DNA of 64,000 nt from Streptomyces sp. NBC_00285 (GTDB lineage Bacteria; Actinomycetota; Actinomycetes; Streptomycetales; Streptomycetaceae): positions 3,348,001-3,412,000 of the forward strand of contig NZ_CP108055.1 in NCBI RefSeq assembly GCF_036174265.1. The letters are read 5' to 3'. The notes under the pieces are model-generated. The model saw only the letters and a list, made by a program, of their open reading frames with translations. It did not search any database and had not been told where the DNA came from. The first letter of the stretch is position 1; each line of letters starts with the position of its first letter. The translations under genes and the position numbers were made by a program. This document shows, piece by piece, positions 19,394 to 26,966 of this stretch.

Positions 19394-19450
19394 TTCGACG
19401 TCGAACTATCTGACGTCGAGAAGCTATGCCATGAACTACACTTGCGTCAA
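19394..19450 (-). promoter_or_regulatory. Divergent promoter region with candidate MarR operators
   Basis: For the minus strand, -35 TTGACG (19445-19450) and -10 TAGCTT (19421-19426) are 18 nt apart. A 12-bp perfect palindrome TTCGACGTCGAA (19394-19405) and a related TGACGTCGA (19411-19419) cover the start site and early leader of the nitroreductase transcript. The neighbouring MarR protein is the obvious candidate to bind them. Confidence 0.5.
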
Positions 19451-19491
19451 ACACTTCGCTGTCAAACTAAACCTGAACGGGAGGTGACCTC

Positions 19492-19980
19492 ATGCGTGAC
19501 TCCGTCGACGAGTTCATGGACCAGTGGGCCGCCCAGCGCACCGACCTCGACCTCGACGCCATGGGCACGGTCGGCCGCATCCTGCGGCTGTCACGACTGG
19601 TGAACGCCCGACTCAAGGACTATTTCACGCAGTACGACATGGAGACGTGGGAGTTCGACGTCCTCGCCACCCTGCGCCGCAGCGGGCAGCCGCTCACAGC
19701 CAAGGCACTGGCCGGCAGCATCATGATCGGCTCGGCCGCGCTCACCAACCGCATCGACCGGCTGGTCGCCCGCGGCCTGGTCACCCGCGAGTCCGTGCCC
19801 GGCGACCGGCGCAGCCTGCACATCGCCCTCACCGCCGAGGGACGCGACCTGGTCGACCGCACCGTGGAGGGACATGTCCAGAACCAGCTGAAGATCCTCG
19901 CGGGCCTGACTCCGGACGACCGCGAGGACCTCACCCGCGTCCTGCGCACCCTGCTGGTCTCGCTCGGCGACACCCGCTGA
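19492..19980 (+). CDS. MarR-family transcriptional regulator
   Basis: 162 aa winged-helix repressor. The DNA-binding part includes PLTAKALAGSIMIGSAALTNRIDRLVARGLVTRE, followed by the wing PGDRRSLHIALTAEGRDL. The protein is alpha-helical at both ends for dimerisation. ATG 19492 has GGGAGGTGA 5 nt upstream. It is divergent from the nitroreductase gene and probably controls it, and perhaps the whole C-nucleoside-like block, through the palindromes in the shared region. MarR proteins usually respond to phenolic or redox-active ligands; the ligand is unknown. Confidence 0.9.
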   Translation: MRDSVDEFMDQWAAQRTDLDLDAMGTVGRILRLSRLVNARLKDYFTQYDMETWEFDVLATLRRSGQPLTAKALAGSIMIGSAALTNRIDRLVARGLVTRESVPGDRRSLHIALTAEGRDLVDRTVEGHVQNQLKILAGLTPDDREDLTRVLRTLLVSLGDTR

Positions 19981-20072
19981 ACCCACCGCGCGCACAACGC
20001 CTCGCCGCCGCCCGGCAGTTACCGCACGGACGACGAGGCGGCCACGGGGTCACCCACTGGGGCGGCTCAGTG

Positions 20073-21029
20073 TCAGTGGGCGACCGGCCAGCCGCTGCTC
20101 CAGTTCAGCAGGTTGATGCCGAGCTTGGGTGTGCCGTTGTCGTTGCCGTCGTAGTAGTGGTAGACGATCAGGTCGCCGTCGGAGTCGTTCATGATCGACT
20201 GTCCGCCGGGGCCGATGTACCGGCCGTGCGACTCCAGGACCGGGGTGCCGCCGTTGTTCGTCATCGCGACGCCGCTCTTGTCGACGTACGGCCCGGTGAC
20301 GGCGGTGGCCCGGCCCACCTTGACCTTGTAGGTCGAACTCGTGCCGGCGCAGCAGGTGTCGTAGGACGCGAAGAGGTAGTAGTAGCCGCCCCGCTTGACG
20401 ATGTACGGCGCCTCGACGGCCTTGGTGCCGGTCGGGCGGGCCGCGATCGAGTACCGCGTGGTGTTGGAGGAGAGCTGCTTCCCGGTGCTCGGGTTGAGCT
20501 GGATCATCTTCAGGCCGGTCCACCAACTCCCGAAGGACAGCCACCACTTGCCGTCGCCGTCGACGAAGAGGTTCGGGTCGATGGCGTTGTAGTCGCTCGC
20601 GGTGGTGGAGGTGTAGACGGTGCCCTGGTCGGCCCAGGAGCCGGGCAGGCCGGTGCCCGAAGTGGCGAGGCCGATGGCGGACTTGTTGGAGCCGAACGTC
20701 GAGACGGCGTAGTACAGCAGGTACTTGCCGCCCTGGTAGGAGATGTCGGGCGCCCACGCCTCGGTGGCGTACGACGACCACCAGCCGGGCTTGGCGGTGA
20801 ACGCGTCGCCGCCCGCCGTGAACGCGGTCCGGTCGGTGGAGGTGCGGTAGCCGAGACCGCCGCCGGTGCCGTACAGCAGGTACCGGCCGGCCGAGGTGCG
20901 GATCATGGTGGGGTCGTGGACGGTGGTGGCACCGGTGACGGTCCCGGGGTTGGGGTACGCGGAGGCCGTGCCCGGAATCAGGGCCAGCAGGAAGGCGACG
21001 GGAACAGCCAGAAGCGATGTGCGGCGCAC
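20073..21029 (-). CDS. Secreted GH43 endo-1,5-alpha-L-arabinanase
   Basis: 318 aa exported hydrolase cleaving arabinan. The signal peptide MRRTSLLAVPVAFLLALIPGTASA ends at an AxA site. The five-bladed propeller carries the GH43 triad: Asp in TVHDPTMI (base), Asp in YNAIDPNLFVDGDGKWW (pKa modulator) and Glu in AVEAPYIVKRGG (acid). GTG 21029 has AAAGGAG 7 nt upstream; a longer open frame to 21143 lacks signal-peptide logic. A good promoter and an IclR-like box precede it. A paralogue lies at 38301-39269. The enzyme probably releases arabino-oligosaccharides for the ABC transporter at 39281-42431. Confidence 0.92.
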   Translation of the reverse strand: MRRTSLLAVPVAFLLALIPGTASAYPNPGTVTGATTVHDPTMIRTSAGRYLLYGTGGGLGYRTSTDRTAFTAGGDAFTAKPGWWSSYATEAWAPDISYQGGKYLLYYAVSTFGSNKSAIGLATSGTGLPGSWADQGTVYTSTTASDYNAIDPNLFVDGDGKWWLSFGSWWTGLKMIQLNPSTGKQLSSNTTRYSIAARPTGTKAVEAPYIVKRGGYYYLFASYDTCCAGTSSTYKVKVGRATAVTGPYVDKSGVAMTNNGGTPVLESHGRYIGPGGQSIMNDSDGDLIVYHYYDGNDNGTPKLGINLLNWSSGWPVAH

Positions 21030-21065
21030 GCTGACGCTCCTTTGCAGGATGCGAGTGAGGGGATG

Positions 21066-21131
21066 TTCGACATGTCGATCACCGATCAGAGCTTCGGACG
21101 GGACCGTAGAATCGAACCTCTTGCGCGTCAA
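21066..21131 (-). promoter_or_regulatory. Arabinanase promoter with downstream IclR-like box
   Basis: -35 TTGACG (21126-21131) and -10 TACGGT (21103-21108), spacer 17. The box TTCGACATGTCGAT (21066-21079), with a 12-bp perfect palindrome at its core (21067-21078), lies 23 nt beyond the -10. It matches boxes in front of the sugar ABC operon and iclR in sequence and position. Confidence 0.55.
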
Positions 21132-21187
21132 TGGCCCGCGCACGCCTCAGTGGTCGTGCTCCAGGGACGGCGTGGGCGTCGTAGGAC

Positions 21188-21718
21188 TCAGCCGACCTGC
21201 TCGAAGACCATCGACCACCAGCTGTCCGGCTGTGCGAACGCGTACGGGTCGCGGGCCCTGAGGTACTCCACGAGTGTGTCCGTGTACGGCGCGCGGTCCT
21301 GCGGTGCGGCCTGTTCCAGGTGCTTGGTGCGCAGTGCGAAGCGGTACAGGAACTCGACGAGGTCGGCGAGGGTGCGGTTCACGATCTCGGCGCGCGGTTC
21401 CGCGTCGAAGGACATGAGGATGACGTAGCCGCGGTCCATGTCGAGGCAGTACCGCATCGCCGGGTCGTCGGTGGGGCCGCCGAGGACGAGGATGTGGGTC
21501 TCGTCGCCGCCGGCGGCGACCGGCACCACGGTGAAGGGATCGGGCCCGTCGTCGGCGGTGTCGAGGGTGAACAGCACGTCGACGAAGGCGGGCACACCGA
21601 CGTCGCACAGCACCTCGGCGTCGGCCTCGGACAGTCCGCGCTCCTCGGCGACGGCACGGTCCAGCGTGACCACGCGGTCCGCGCCGAACAGTTCCGTCAT
21701 CTCGTCATGGGTGGCCAT
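21188..21718 (-). CDS. SUKH-4-like immunity protein
   Basis: 176 aa cytoplasmic alpha/beta protein with no signal peptide. The segments VLCDVGVPAFVDVLF, HILVLGG and GYVILMSF, followed by an acidic helical end (ADLVEFLYRF), resemble SUKH-4 immunity proteins, which neutralise polymorphic toxins. It lies 32 nt downstream of a second SUKH-like gene and the HNH-type toxin in the same direction, so a protective role is inferred from both fold and context. It may guard against a different toxin from the neighbouring one. Confidence 0.65.
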   Translation of the reverse strand: MATHDEMTELFGADRVVTLDRAVAEERGLSEADAEVLCDVGVPAFVDVLFTLDTADDGPDPFTVVPVAAGGDETHILVLGGPTDDPAMRYCLDMDRGYVILMSFDAEPRAEIVNRTLADLVEFLYRFALRTKHLEQAAPQDRAPYTDTLVEYLRARDPYAFAQPDSWWSMVFEQVG

Positions 21719-21750
21719 GCGTCCTCTTCTTCCCCTCGTCCTCTGTGTGT

Positions 21751-22305
21751 TCAGCCGGCGAGGCCGGCCCGGCGCAGCAGCTTCAGCCAGTCGTCGTACT
21801 CCACCAGTTCGTCGTCGACCAGCGCGAGCCGTGCGTACGCGGCGGGGTCGGCCAGCCGCTCCAGGAAGAAGTCGGCCAGACCGGGCGCGAGCTGCTCGAA
21901 GCGCTCCGCGTCGACCCAGTCGGCGCCCTGGTCCGGGGTCCCGAGGACACTGCCGCCCGCGCGGTCGAGGAACACGGGAGCGTCGTTGGTCATCCCGACA
22001 CAGAACAGCTTCTCCGGGGACAGCTCCAGCGGGGAGTCGACGACCGGCTCGCAGTAGAACTGGTGCTCCTCGGCCTCCTCCAGGCCGAAGAGCTGCACGG
22101 ACGGTCCGCAGCTCGCGCCGTCCAGCACCCGGCAGAAGTCCAGGAACTCCCGCGGCACCCCGTCGGCATCCGCGGCGGCGGACGTCTCCTCGTCGATCGT
22201 CCCGCCGAGCGTGAACCCGAGCACGTCCGGGCTCTCCGCCAGCGCCGTCCGCAGGGCGTCCACGGTTGCGATCAGGCGGGACGACGCCGGGCTCGCGCTA
22301 GTCAT
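21751..22305 (-). CDS. SUKH (SMI1/KNR4-like) immunity protein
   Basis: 184 aa, acidic, soluble. The segment GVPREFLDFCRVLDGASCGPSVQLFG matches the start of the SMI1/KNR4 fold (a helix entering a strand with the xPxxYxxFxxxxxG-like pattern). It ends with a helical DWLKLLRRAG. ATG 22305 overlaps the last 8 nt of the toxin gene, the tight coupling expected for a cognate toxin/immunity pair. Its probable job is to bind and inhibit the HNH-like nuclease encoded just upstream. Confidence 0.7.
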   Translation of the reverse strand: MTSASPASSRLIATVDALRTALAESPDVLGFTLGGTIDEETSAAADADGVPREFLDFCRVLDGASCGPSVQLFGLEEAEEHQFYCEPVVDSPLELSPEKLFCVGMTNDAPVFLDRAGGSVLGTPDQGADWVDAERFEQLAPGLADFFLERLADPAAYARLALVDDELVEYDDWLKLLRRAGLAG

Positions 22306-23107
22306 CTGGCCACCACTTGATGTCGATGTTGATCGGATTGCCGTCCGGAAGATCCTTGATCTGCGGGCGTATCTGCTGTGTGCCGATGTCGTAGTTCGTC
22401 GTCCGGTCGAGCATCCGCAGGTTACGCCACGCGTCCGGACCACCGGTCTGGAGCTCGTTGACGTGGTCGGGCTGCATTTTACGGGCGGCCTGCGCGGCCT
22501 CCTCGGCGAACTCGGGGTCGTCCTTGTGGTTCCTGCGGATGAGCGCTTCCAGGGCGCCCTTGTACTTCGCGGTGATCTCCTTGTCGCGGTAGTCCTCGGT
22601 CCTGCCCTTGAACTTGAAGAGGTTCCCCTCCTCGCCGAGCCGCTGCAGGGCCCGCGCCTTCCGTTCGAAGGCCGGCTTGGGCATGCCGGGCTTCCACTCC
22701 ACGGTGACGGTGTGCGGGTCCTTGGTGGTGTCCGGACGGTCCTTGCCGATCCCGCCGCCGTCGCGCACCGTGTCCTGGTCGCCGGAGCGCTTCACGATGC
22801 TCTGCAGCATCGTCTCGATGTTCTTGTCGTTGCGCGCATGGTTGTCGCCCATGTCCCGCACGCCCTTGGACACGTCCTGGAGGTGCTTGTGGAGCTGGTC
22901 CTCGGCCTCCTCGATGGCCTTGAGGATCTTCTCGGCCCCGGTCTCGACGGCCGCCGCGAGGGCGCCCTTGCCGCGCGTCCGGTTCAGCCCGGCCCGGCTG
23001 CGGCGCAGGTGGGGGCGGGCGCTGGACTCGTGCTCGTCGGCCTGGGAGGTGATCCGGTCGGCGAGCCGTTCGTGCAGCTCTTGGTCGCTGCGTACGGTGT
23101 CGCTCAC
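22298..23107 (-). CDS. Polymorphic toxin with C-terminal HNH-like nuclease domain
   Basis: 269 aa, with no signal peptide. Residues 1-110 form a long charged coiled coil (IEEAEDQLHKHLQDVSKG). Residues 135-269 look like a toxin domain ending in an HNH/treble-clef-type core: QPDHVNELQTGG (Asp214-His215), WRNLRMLD (Asn229) and TTNYDIG (Asn238). It overlaps the WXG100-like protein gene upstream (GTGA) and the immunity gene downstream (8 nt). Together they look like a type VII-secretion-associated toxin split into carrier, toxin and immunity. DNase activity is predicted from the fold only. Confidence 0.7.
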   Translation of the reverse strand: MSDTVRSDQELHERLADRITSQADEHESSARPHLRRSRAGLNRTRGKGALAAAVETGAEKILKAIEEAEDQLHKHLQDVSKGVRDMGDNHARNDKNIETMLQSIVKRSGDQDTVRDGGGIGKDRPDTTKDPHTVTVEWKPGMPKPAFERKARALQRLGEEGNLFKFKGRTEDYRDKEITAKYKGALEALIRRNHKDDPEFAEEAAQAARKMQPDHVNELQTGGPDAWRNLRMLDRTTNYDIGTQQIRPQIKDLPDGNPINIDIKWWPDD

Positions 23108-23802
23108 GCGGCGCCTCCCCCCTTCGCGGTGAAGGTCCCCGTGGTCCCCGTGGCAGCGTCCAGCCCCTCCTTGAGGCCCTCGCTGCCCGCGTTCAGGGTC
23201 TTGCCGGGGCTGTAACCGTCCTGCAGTCCCACGGCGTTGGCGCCGACCTGGATGACGAGGTCGGTGGCCATGTTGCCGAGCGCGGAGTAGACGGGGCCCA
23301 TGGCGACGGACATGAGCTCCTCGACCAGGAGGTGCTCGGCCTCCTTCAGCAGCCGCCGCACGATCAGGCGGGTGGCCTGGGTGGCGCCGAGCGCGCCGAC
23401 CTCGGACAGCCCGAGCGTGAAGGGCGCGGCAGCCTGGGCGGCGATGATCTCGGCGGCCAGGATGCCCAGTTGGACGACGGCGGCGACCTTGGCACCGGCC
23501 ACGGCGACGGCGGCGCCGTCCAGGGCCACCGCCCCGATGTCGGCCGCTTCACCGAGGCGTTCCAGGTGTACGTCGCTGACCTTGCCCCAGTGTTGCTGGA
23601 AGGCGGCGGTCGCGATGCCCTCGTTGCCTTCGAGGAACTCGCGGACGACACTCGTCGTCGCGTCCTTGCCCTGCCGCATCTGCGAGGCGAACGAACGCAG
23701 TCCGTCGGCCATGTCGCGGTAGTCGTCCTCGTCGACATTGGGCCACTCGACTCCGATGAGGTCCAGCACCCAGGCCGCCTCGTCGGGCAGCACGACTCCC
23801 AT
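23104..23802 (-). CDS. WXG100/CpnT-N-like carrier protein of the toxin module
   Basis: 232 aa, ATG start. The N-terminal VLPDEAAWVLDLIGVEWPNVDEDDYRDMADGLRSFA matches the helical WXG100-like N-terminal domain found in CpnT-type and other actinobacterial toxins. A hydrophobic Ala/Val-rich middle (AAVAVAGAKVAAVVQLG, residues 95-150) could insert in membranes. The C-terminus is Gly-rich and disordered. In many relatives this domain is fused to the toxin; here it is separate and coupled to the toxin gene by a GTGA overlap. Export by a type VII-like pathway is inferred. Confidence 0.7.
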   Translation of the reverse strand: MGVVLPDEAAWVLDLIGVEWPNVDEDDYRDMADGLRSFASQMRQGKDATTSVVREFLEGNEGIATAAFQQHWGKVSDVHLERLGEAADIGAVALDGAAVAVAGAKVAAVVQLGILAAEIIAAQAAAPFTLGLSEVGALGATQATRLIVRRLLKEAEHLLVEELMSVAMGPVYSALGNMATDLVIQVGANAVGLQDGYSPGKTLNAGSEGLKEGLDAATGTTGTFTAKGGGAA

Positions 23803-23930
23803 CCCCGTTCCCCCTTCGCCTTGGCAGGACCATTTCAGGTCACGCGTGCGACGGCCGAACTGTACTACGGGGGGCGCGATTTGCTGCCGCTACGGGAGGG
23901 ATCGGAGTCCGTCCGTCGGGCGGGGGATGC

Positions 23931-24401
23931 TCACCGGTTCCCGAAGGGACGCGTCGGGCGGGAGCCGCCCAGACCGCCGGGGCCGGACTGCCCCCAAGGG
24001 CCCGCGGGACGCTCTGAATCCGTACGGCTCTCCGCGCCGGGCGGTGCCGTGTCCTGGCCGTCCCGCTCGTCCCTCTCATCGTGCTCGTCCTCGGCGCGAC
24101 GCGCTTCCTGCCACTCCCCGAAGCGCTCGCCGGCCTCGCGGGCCTCGGCGTCGGAACGCTGCTCCCCCGCGCGCCGGACCTTGTCCGCCCCCGCGAACAG
24201 GGCGGCCGTGTACTCCGGGTCGGTGAAGGCCTGTTCCGCCGTGAGTCTGCCGCGCAGCACCCCGCCCGCCATCTCCCGCAGCTTCGGGTCGGACCCGGTG
24301 CTCAGCGTGCGCAACGCGCGCAGCAGGCTACGCGCCCGCTCCTCGTCCTTTGCGACACCCAGCAACTCCCCCTGATCCACCTCACGCCCGTCCACCACGC
24401 G
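23931..24401 (-). CDS. Conserved hypothetical protein, highly charged, next to toxin module
   Basis: 156 aa, unrecognised. The N-terminal half is helical (DEERARSLLRALRTLSTGSD, LTAEQAFTDPEYTAALF). The C-terminal half is charged then Gly/Pro-rich (DEHDERDERDGQD) and probably disordered. No signal peptide or membrane helix. GTG 24401 has an excellent AAGGGGGAGG 5 nt upstream; GTG 24419 is a second possibility. It lies upstream of the WXG100-like gene in the same direction, with 128 bp between, so it may be an accessory or chaperone protein of that module, but nothing proves this. Confidence 0.6.
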   Translation of the reverse strand, partial: RVVDGREVDQGELLGVAKDEERARSLLRALRTLSTGSDPKLREMAGGVLRGRLTAEQAFTDPEYTAALFAGADKVRRAGEQRSDAEAREAGERFGEWQEARRAEDEHDERDERDGQDTAPPGAESRTDSERPAGPWGQSGPGGLGGSRPTRPFGNR

Positions 24402-24461
24402 AACCTCCCCCTTCTTCACGCCGGTCGCTCCAGTATCCAACAGCCGCCCGCGGGGCGGGAG

Positions 24462-24914
24462 TCACTGTCGCCGACGGCGGCTCGGCAGATCGACCTCGGC
24501 GCGCACCGTCTTCCCCGGCGGGGGCTCCCGGTCCCGTACCTCCCACCGGTCGGCGAGCGCGTCGACGAGGACGAGCCCACGGCCCCCGTCGCCGAGCAGC
24601 CGCATCGGCCGTACGGCGGGAAAGGGCTCCTCGCGGGTGTCGGTGACCTCGATACGGACACTGCCGGTGACGAGGGCCAGCCCCAGCTCGAAGTCCCGTC
24701 CCGGAACCCGGCCGTGGGTGACGGCGTTCGCGGCGAGCTCGGCGACGATCACCGCGACGGCGTCGGAGACCGGAGTGCCGTGCGCGATGCCCCAGGCGTG
24801 CAGCTGGTTCAGGGCGAGGTGGCGGGCGAGACGGGCACCGCGCGGGGTGGGACTGAGGCGCTGGGTGAACGTACGTACGGTAACCGGGGGTTGGTGGGTG
24901 TGAGGTGCGGTCAT
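24462..24914 (-). CDS. ATP-binding protein, anti-sigma regulatory factor-like (HATPase_c)
   Basis: 150 aa. A single histidine-kinase-like ATPase domain without a kinase dimerisation domain, as in RsbW/SpoIIAB-like proteins. The N-box AELAANAVTHG holds the ATP-Mg Asn; the G-box is LLGDGGRGLVLVDAL; IEVTDT gives the G1-like Asp. Such small proteins are abundant in Streptomyces beside XRE/DUF397 pairs, as here, and probably act in signalling or anti-sigma control. It is divergent from the XRE gene, with a 25-bp palindrome between them. Confidence 0.85.
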   Translation of the reverse strand: MTAPHTHQPPVTVRTFTQRLSPTPRGARLARHLALNQLHAWGIAHGTPVSDAVAVIVAELAANAVTHGRVPGRDFELGLALVTGSVRIEVTDTREEPFPAVRPMRLLGDGGRGLVLVDALADRWEVRDREPPPGKTVRAEVDLPSRRRRQ

Positions 24915-24958
24915 GGGCCCAATCTGGCGGTCCTGACGGTGCTTCACCAGGTGGGGCG

Positions 24959-25020
24959 CGCGTACGCTGCGGCAGCGTACGCGGTCACGGACTGGACAGT
25001 ACGCGTGACGGACCGTGACC
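24959..25020. promoter_or_regulatory. 25-bp palindrome in the divergent HATPase/XRE promoter region
   Basis: Twelve-base arms (24959-24970 and 24972-24983, CGCGTACGCTGC and its complement) flank one central G, giving a perfect 25-bp palindrome. A second inverted repeat, GGTCACGG (24983-24990) and CCGTGACC (25013-25020), follows. The site is probably an operator, most likely for the adjacent XRE regulator. Confidence 0.5.
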
Positions 25021-25043
25021 ATGGGCGCGGGAGGTGACCGACT

Positions 25044-25868
25044 GTGGTCGATGGTGGCGGTGAGCCGGAGTCGTCGGACAGCATGCGGACGTTCGGGGCG
25101 GTGCTGCAAGCCCTGCGGGAGCATTCGGGGTTGAGCCGGGAGGAGTTCGGCGACCTGGTGGGCTTCTCCAAACACACCGTGGCGTCGGTGGAGTTGGGGC
25201 GCCGGATGCCGGACCTGGTGCTCGTGGAACGGGGAGAGGAGGCGACGGGGAACACGGGGGCGCTGCGGAAGTCGTTCCCGAAGCTGGCCCGGCAGCCGGG
25301 GTTGGCGGCGTGGTTTCGGCAGTGGGCGGGACTGGAGGCGACCGCGATCACGCTGTACACGTATGAATGCCGGTTGGTTCCGGGGCTGTTGCAGACGGAG
25401 GCGTATGCGCGGCAGCTTTTCACCGACGAACTCCCGCCGTTGGACGACGAGCAGATCGAGGCACAGTGGGTCGCCCGGGCGGAACGTCAGAAGTTGCTGC
25501 GGGACCGGCCGAACACCGCCTACAGCTTCATCATCGAGGAACACCTGCTTCTCCGCCGCACGGGCGGAACGCAGACGACGCGGGAGCTCGTGGAACATCT
25601 GCTGGAGGTCTCCGAGCTGCGGAACGTCGAGATCCAGGTCATGCCGTTGGTACAACGGTCACACGCAGGTCTGCACGGGCCGATGCAGTTGCTGGAGAAC
25701 CCGCAAAACAGGTGGTTCGCCTACACGGAGGCGCCGGAGAGCGGGCAGCTCATCTCCGACTCCAAAGTGATCAGCGTGCTCCAGAGCAGGTATGCCAGGA
25801 TGCGTTCACAGGCGCTCACCATTAGGGACTCGGCAAGCCTGTTGCGACGGATGCGAGGAGAGCTATGA
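25044..25868 (+). CDS. XRE-family regulator with DUF5753 effector domain
   Basis: 274 aa. The N-terminal helix-turn-helix (about residues 20-75: LQALREHSGLSREEFGDLVG, FSKHTVASVELGRRMP) is followed by the DUF5753 domain typical of Streptomyces (RLVPGLLQTEAYAR, the FIIEEHLLLRRTGG region, and QVMPLVQRSHAGLHGPMQLLE). GTG 25044 has GGAGG 9 nt upstream. It overlaps the DUF397 gene by 4 nt (ATGA), the standard XRE-DUF397 pair. Members of these pairs act in development, antibiotic control or toxin-antitoxin-like circuits; the role here is unknown. Confidence 0.9.
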   Translation: MVDGGGEPESSDSMRTFGAVLQALREHSGLSREEFGDLVGFSKHTVASVELGRRMPDLVLVERGEEATGNTGALRKSFPKLARQPGLAAWFRQWAGLEATAITLYTYECRLVPGLLQTEAYARQLFTDELPPLDDEQIEAQWVARAERQKLLRDRPNTAYSFIIEEHLLLRRTGGTQTTRELVEHLLEVSELRNVEIQVMPLVQRSHAGLHGPMQLLENPQNRWFAYTEAPESGQLISDSKVISVLQSRYARMRSQALTIRDSASLLRRMRGEL

Positions 25869-26107
25869 GCACCTCCGAACTGGCCTGGTTCAAAAGCAAC
25901 TACAGCAGCGGCTCCGGCGACGACTGCGTCGAGGTCGCCCTCTCCTGGCGCAAGTCCAGCTACAGCAGCAGCGGTTCCGGCGACTGCGTAGAAGTGGCCA
26001 CCTGCCCCGCCACCATCCACATCCGCGACTCCAAGAACCCGGACGGCCCCCGCCTCACCGCCTCCCCCACCCCCTGGGCCGACTTCCTCGCCCACCTCAC
26101 GAAGTGA
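25865..26107 (+). CDS. DUF397 protein with an internally duplicated motif
   Basis: 80 aa. DUF397 proteins are small partners of XRE/DUF5753 regulators. The signature W.KSSYS..SGDCVEVA occurs twice in a row: FKSNYSSGSGDDCVEVA (residues 9-25) and RKSSYSSSGSGDCVEVA (29-45), then the usual IHIRDSKNPDGPRL. The second copy fits the family better; the first looks like a recent duplication of the N-terminal part. The start overlaps the XRE stop. The 3' end overlaps the convergent DUF1330 gene by 11 nt. Confidence 0.88.
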   Translation: MSTSELAWFKSNYSSGSGDDCVEVALSWRKSSYSSSGSGDCVEVATCPATIHIRDSKNPDGPRLTASPTPWADFLAHLTK

Positions 26108-26441
26108 GCGCGTCCCGCATCCCCTTGGCGGTGACCGCCGGGTCGTAGCCGTCGGGAACGCCTTCGACCAGGATGATGTCGCCCTCGATGTGCCGCGAGC
26201 GCAACGGGGCGATCTCCTGGTACGCGGCGGAGTCCCACCAGGCCCGCGCCTCGGCGATCCCCGGGAAGCCGATCACGACCACGAACCCCGGCCAGCCGCC
26301 CTCCTTCACCTCGTGCAGGGTGCCGTGCACCAGGAAGCGGCCGCCGTACGGCTCGAAAGTGCCGGGGATCCGCTCGATGTACTCGGCGATCTCCGGGTGC
26401 GGCGCGGCGTTCCGCAGGTGGGCTATGGCGTAGGCGGTCAT
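26097..26441 (-). CDS. DUF1330 domain protein
   Basis: 114 aa, ATG at 26441. It matches the DUF1330 dimeric alpha/beta-barrel family: YIERIPGTFEPYGGRFLVHG, then FVVVIGFPGIAEARAWWDSAAYQEIAPLR. Members are ferredoxin-like-fold proteins of unknown biochemical role, sometimes linked to stress or degradation of small molecules. Its last 11 nt overlap the convergent DUF397 gene. There are no operon partners. Confidence 0.85.
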   Translation of the reverse strand: MTAYAIAHLRNAAPHPEIAEYIERIPGTFEPYGGRFLVHGTLHEVKEGGWPGFVVVIGFPGIAEARAWWDSAAYQEIAPLRSRHIEGDIILVEGVPDGYDPAVTAKGMRDALTS

Positions 26442-26591
26442 GGCGTCCTCCCGGTCGGTGCGACTGTGTACGCCGGTGAGCCTGGCAGGCTTCCGGACAG
26501 GGGTCGATGACCTCAGAAGTAACCGGCAGAGGTGACCCGCGTCCTCAAAAACCGCCTCGCCGACCGCCGCGCCACCGGGTACGTTCGCCGC

Positions 26592-26960
26592 GTGTGCCAC
26601 TACGCCGAGACCTCCTACAAGCTGCACTACGCGTGCGTGTCCTGCCGCGTCGCGTTCAAGAGGCACCCGGCCACCGCCCCCGGCGGACACCGCTGCCCGA
26701 ACTGCTCCGGGCCGCTGACCTGCGCCGGCCACGACTTCGCGGCACCCGCACGCCGGGACGTCAAGGCGTGGTCCGTGGTGGCCGCGGTCCTGGCCGCCGG
26801 CCTGCGCTACGAGGGCTTCGAGCCCTGCGGCTGCGGCCGGGAGCCGAAGTTCCGTCCCCGGACGCGAGCCCAGTTGCGAGCCCGCCGTATCGCGGCGACC
26901 CGGGAGGGGACTCCCCTGGCCGTGGTGCTGGAACGCCGGGACCCGCAGCTTCCCGCGTGA
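26592..26960 (+). CDS. Small zinc-ribbon-like hypothetical protein
   Basis: 122 aa from GTG 26592 (CHYAETSYKLHYACVSC). Paired Cys in YACVSCRVAF and RCPNCSGPL form a likely zinc ribbon; a further EPCGCGREPKF carries two more Cys. The rest is basic. Homologues in Streptomyces are common and sometimes mislabelled as deoxyxylulose-phosphate synthase, which this is not. An earlier in-frame GTG at 26532 would add 20 residues that do not resemble the family. The function is unknown; nucleic-acid or protein binding is possible. Confidence 0.65.
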   Translation: MCHYAETSYKLHYACVSCRVAFKRHPATAPGGHRCPNCSGPLTCAGHDFAAPARRDVKAWSVVAAVLAAGLRYEGFEPCGCGREPKFRPRTRAQLRARRIAATREGTPLAVVLERRDPQLPA

Positions 26961-26966
26961 CCTGAC

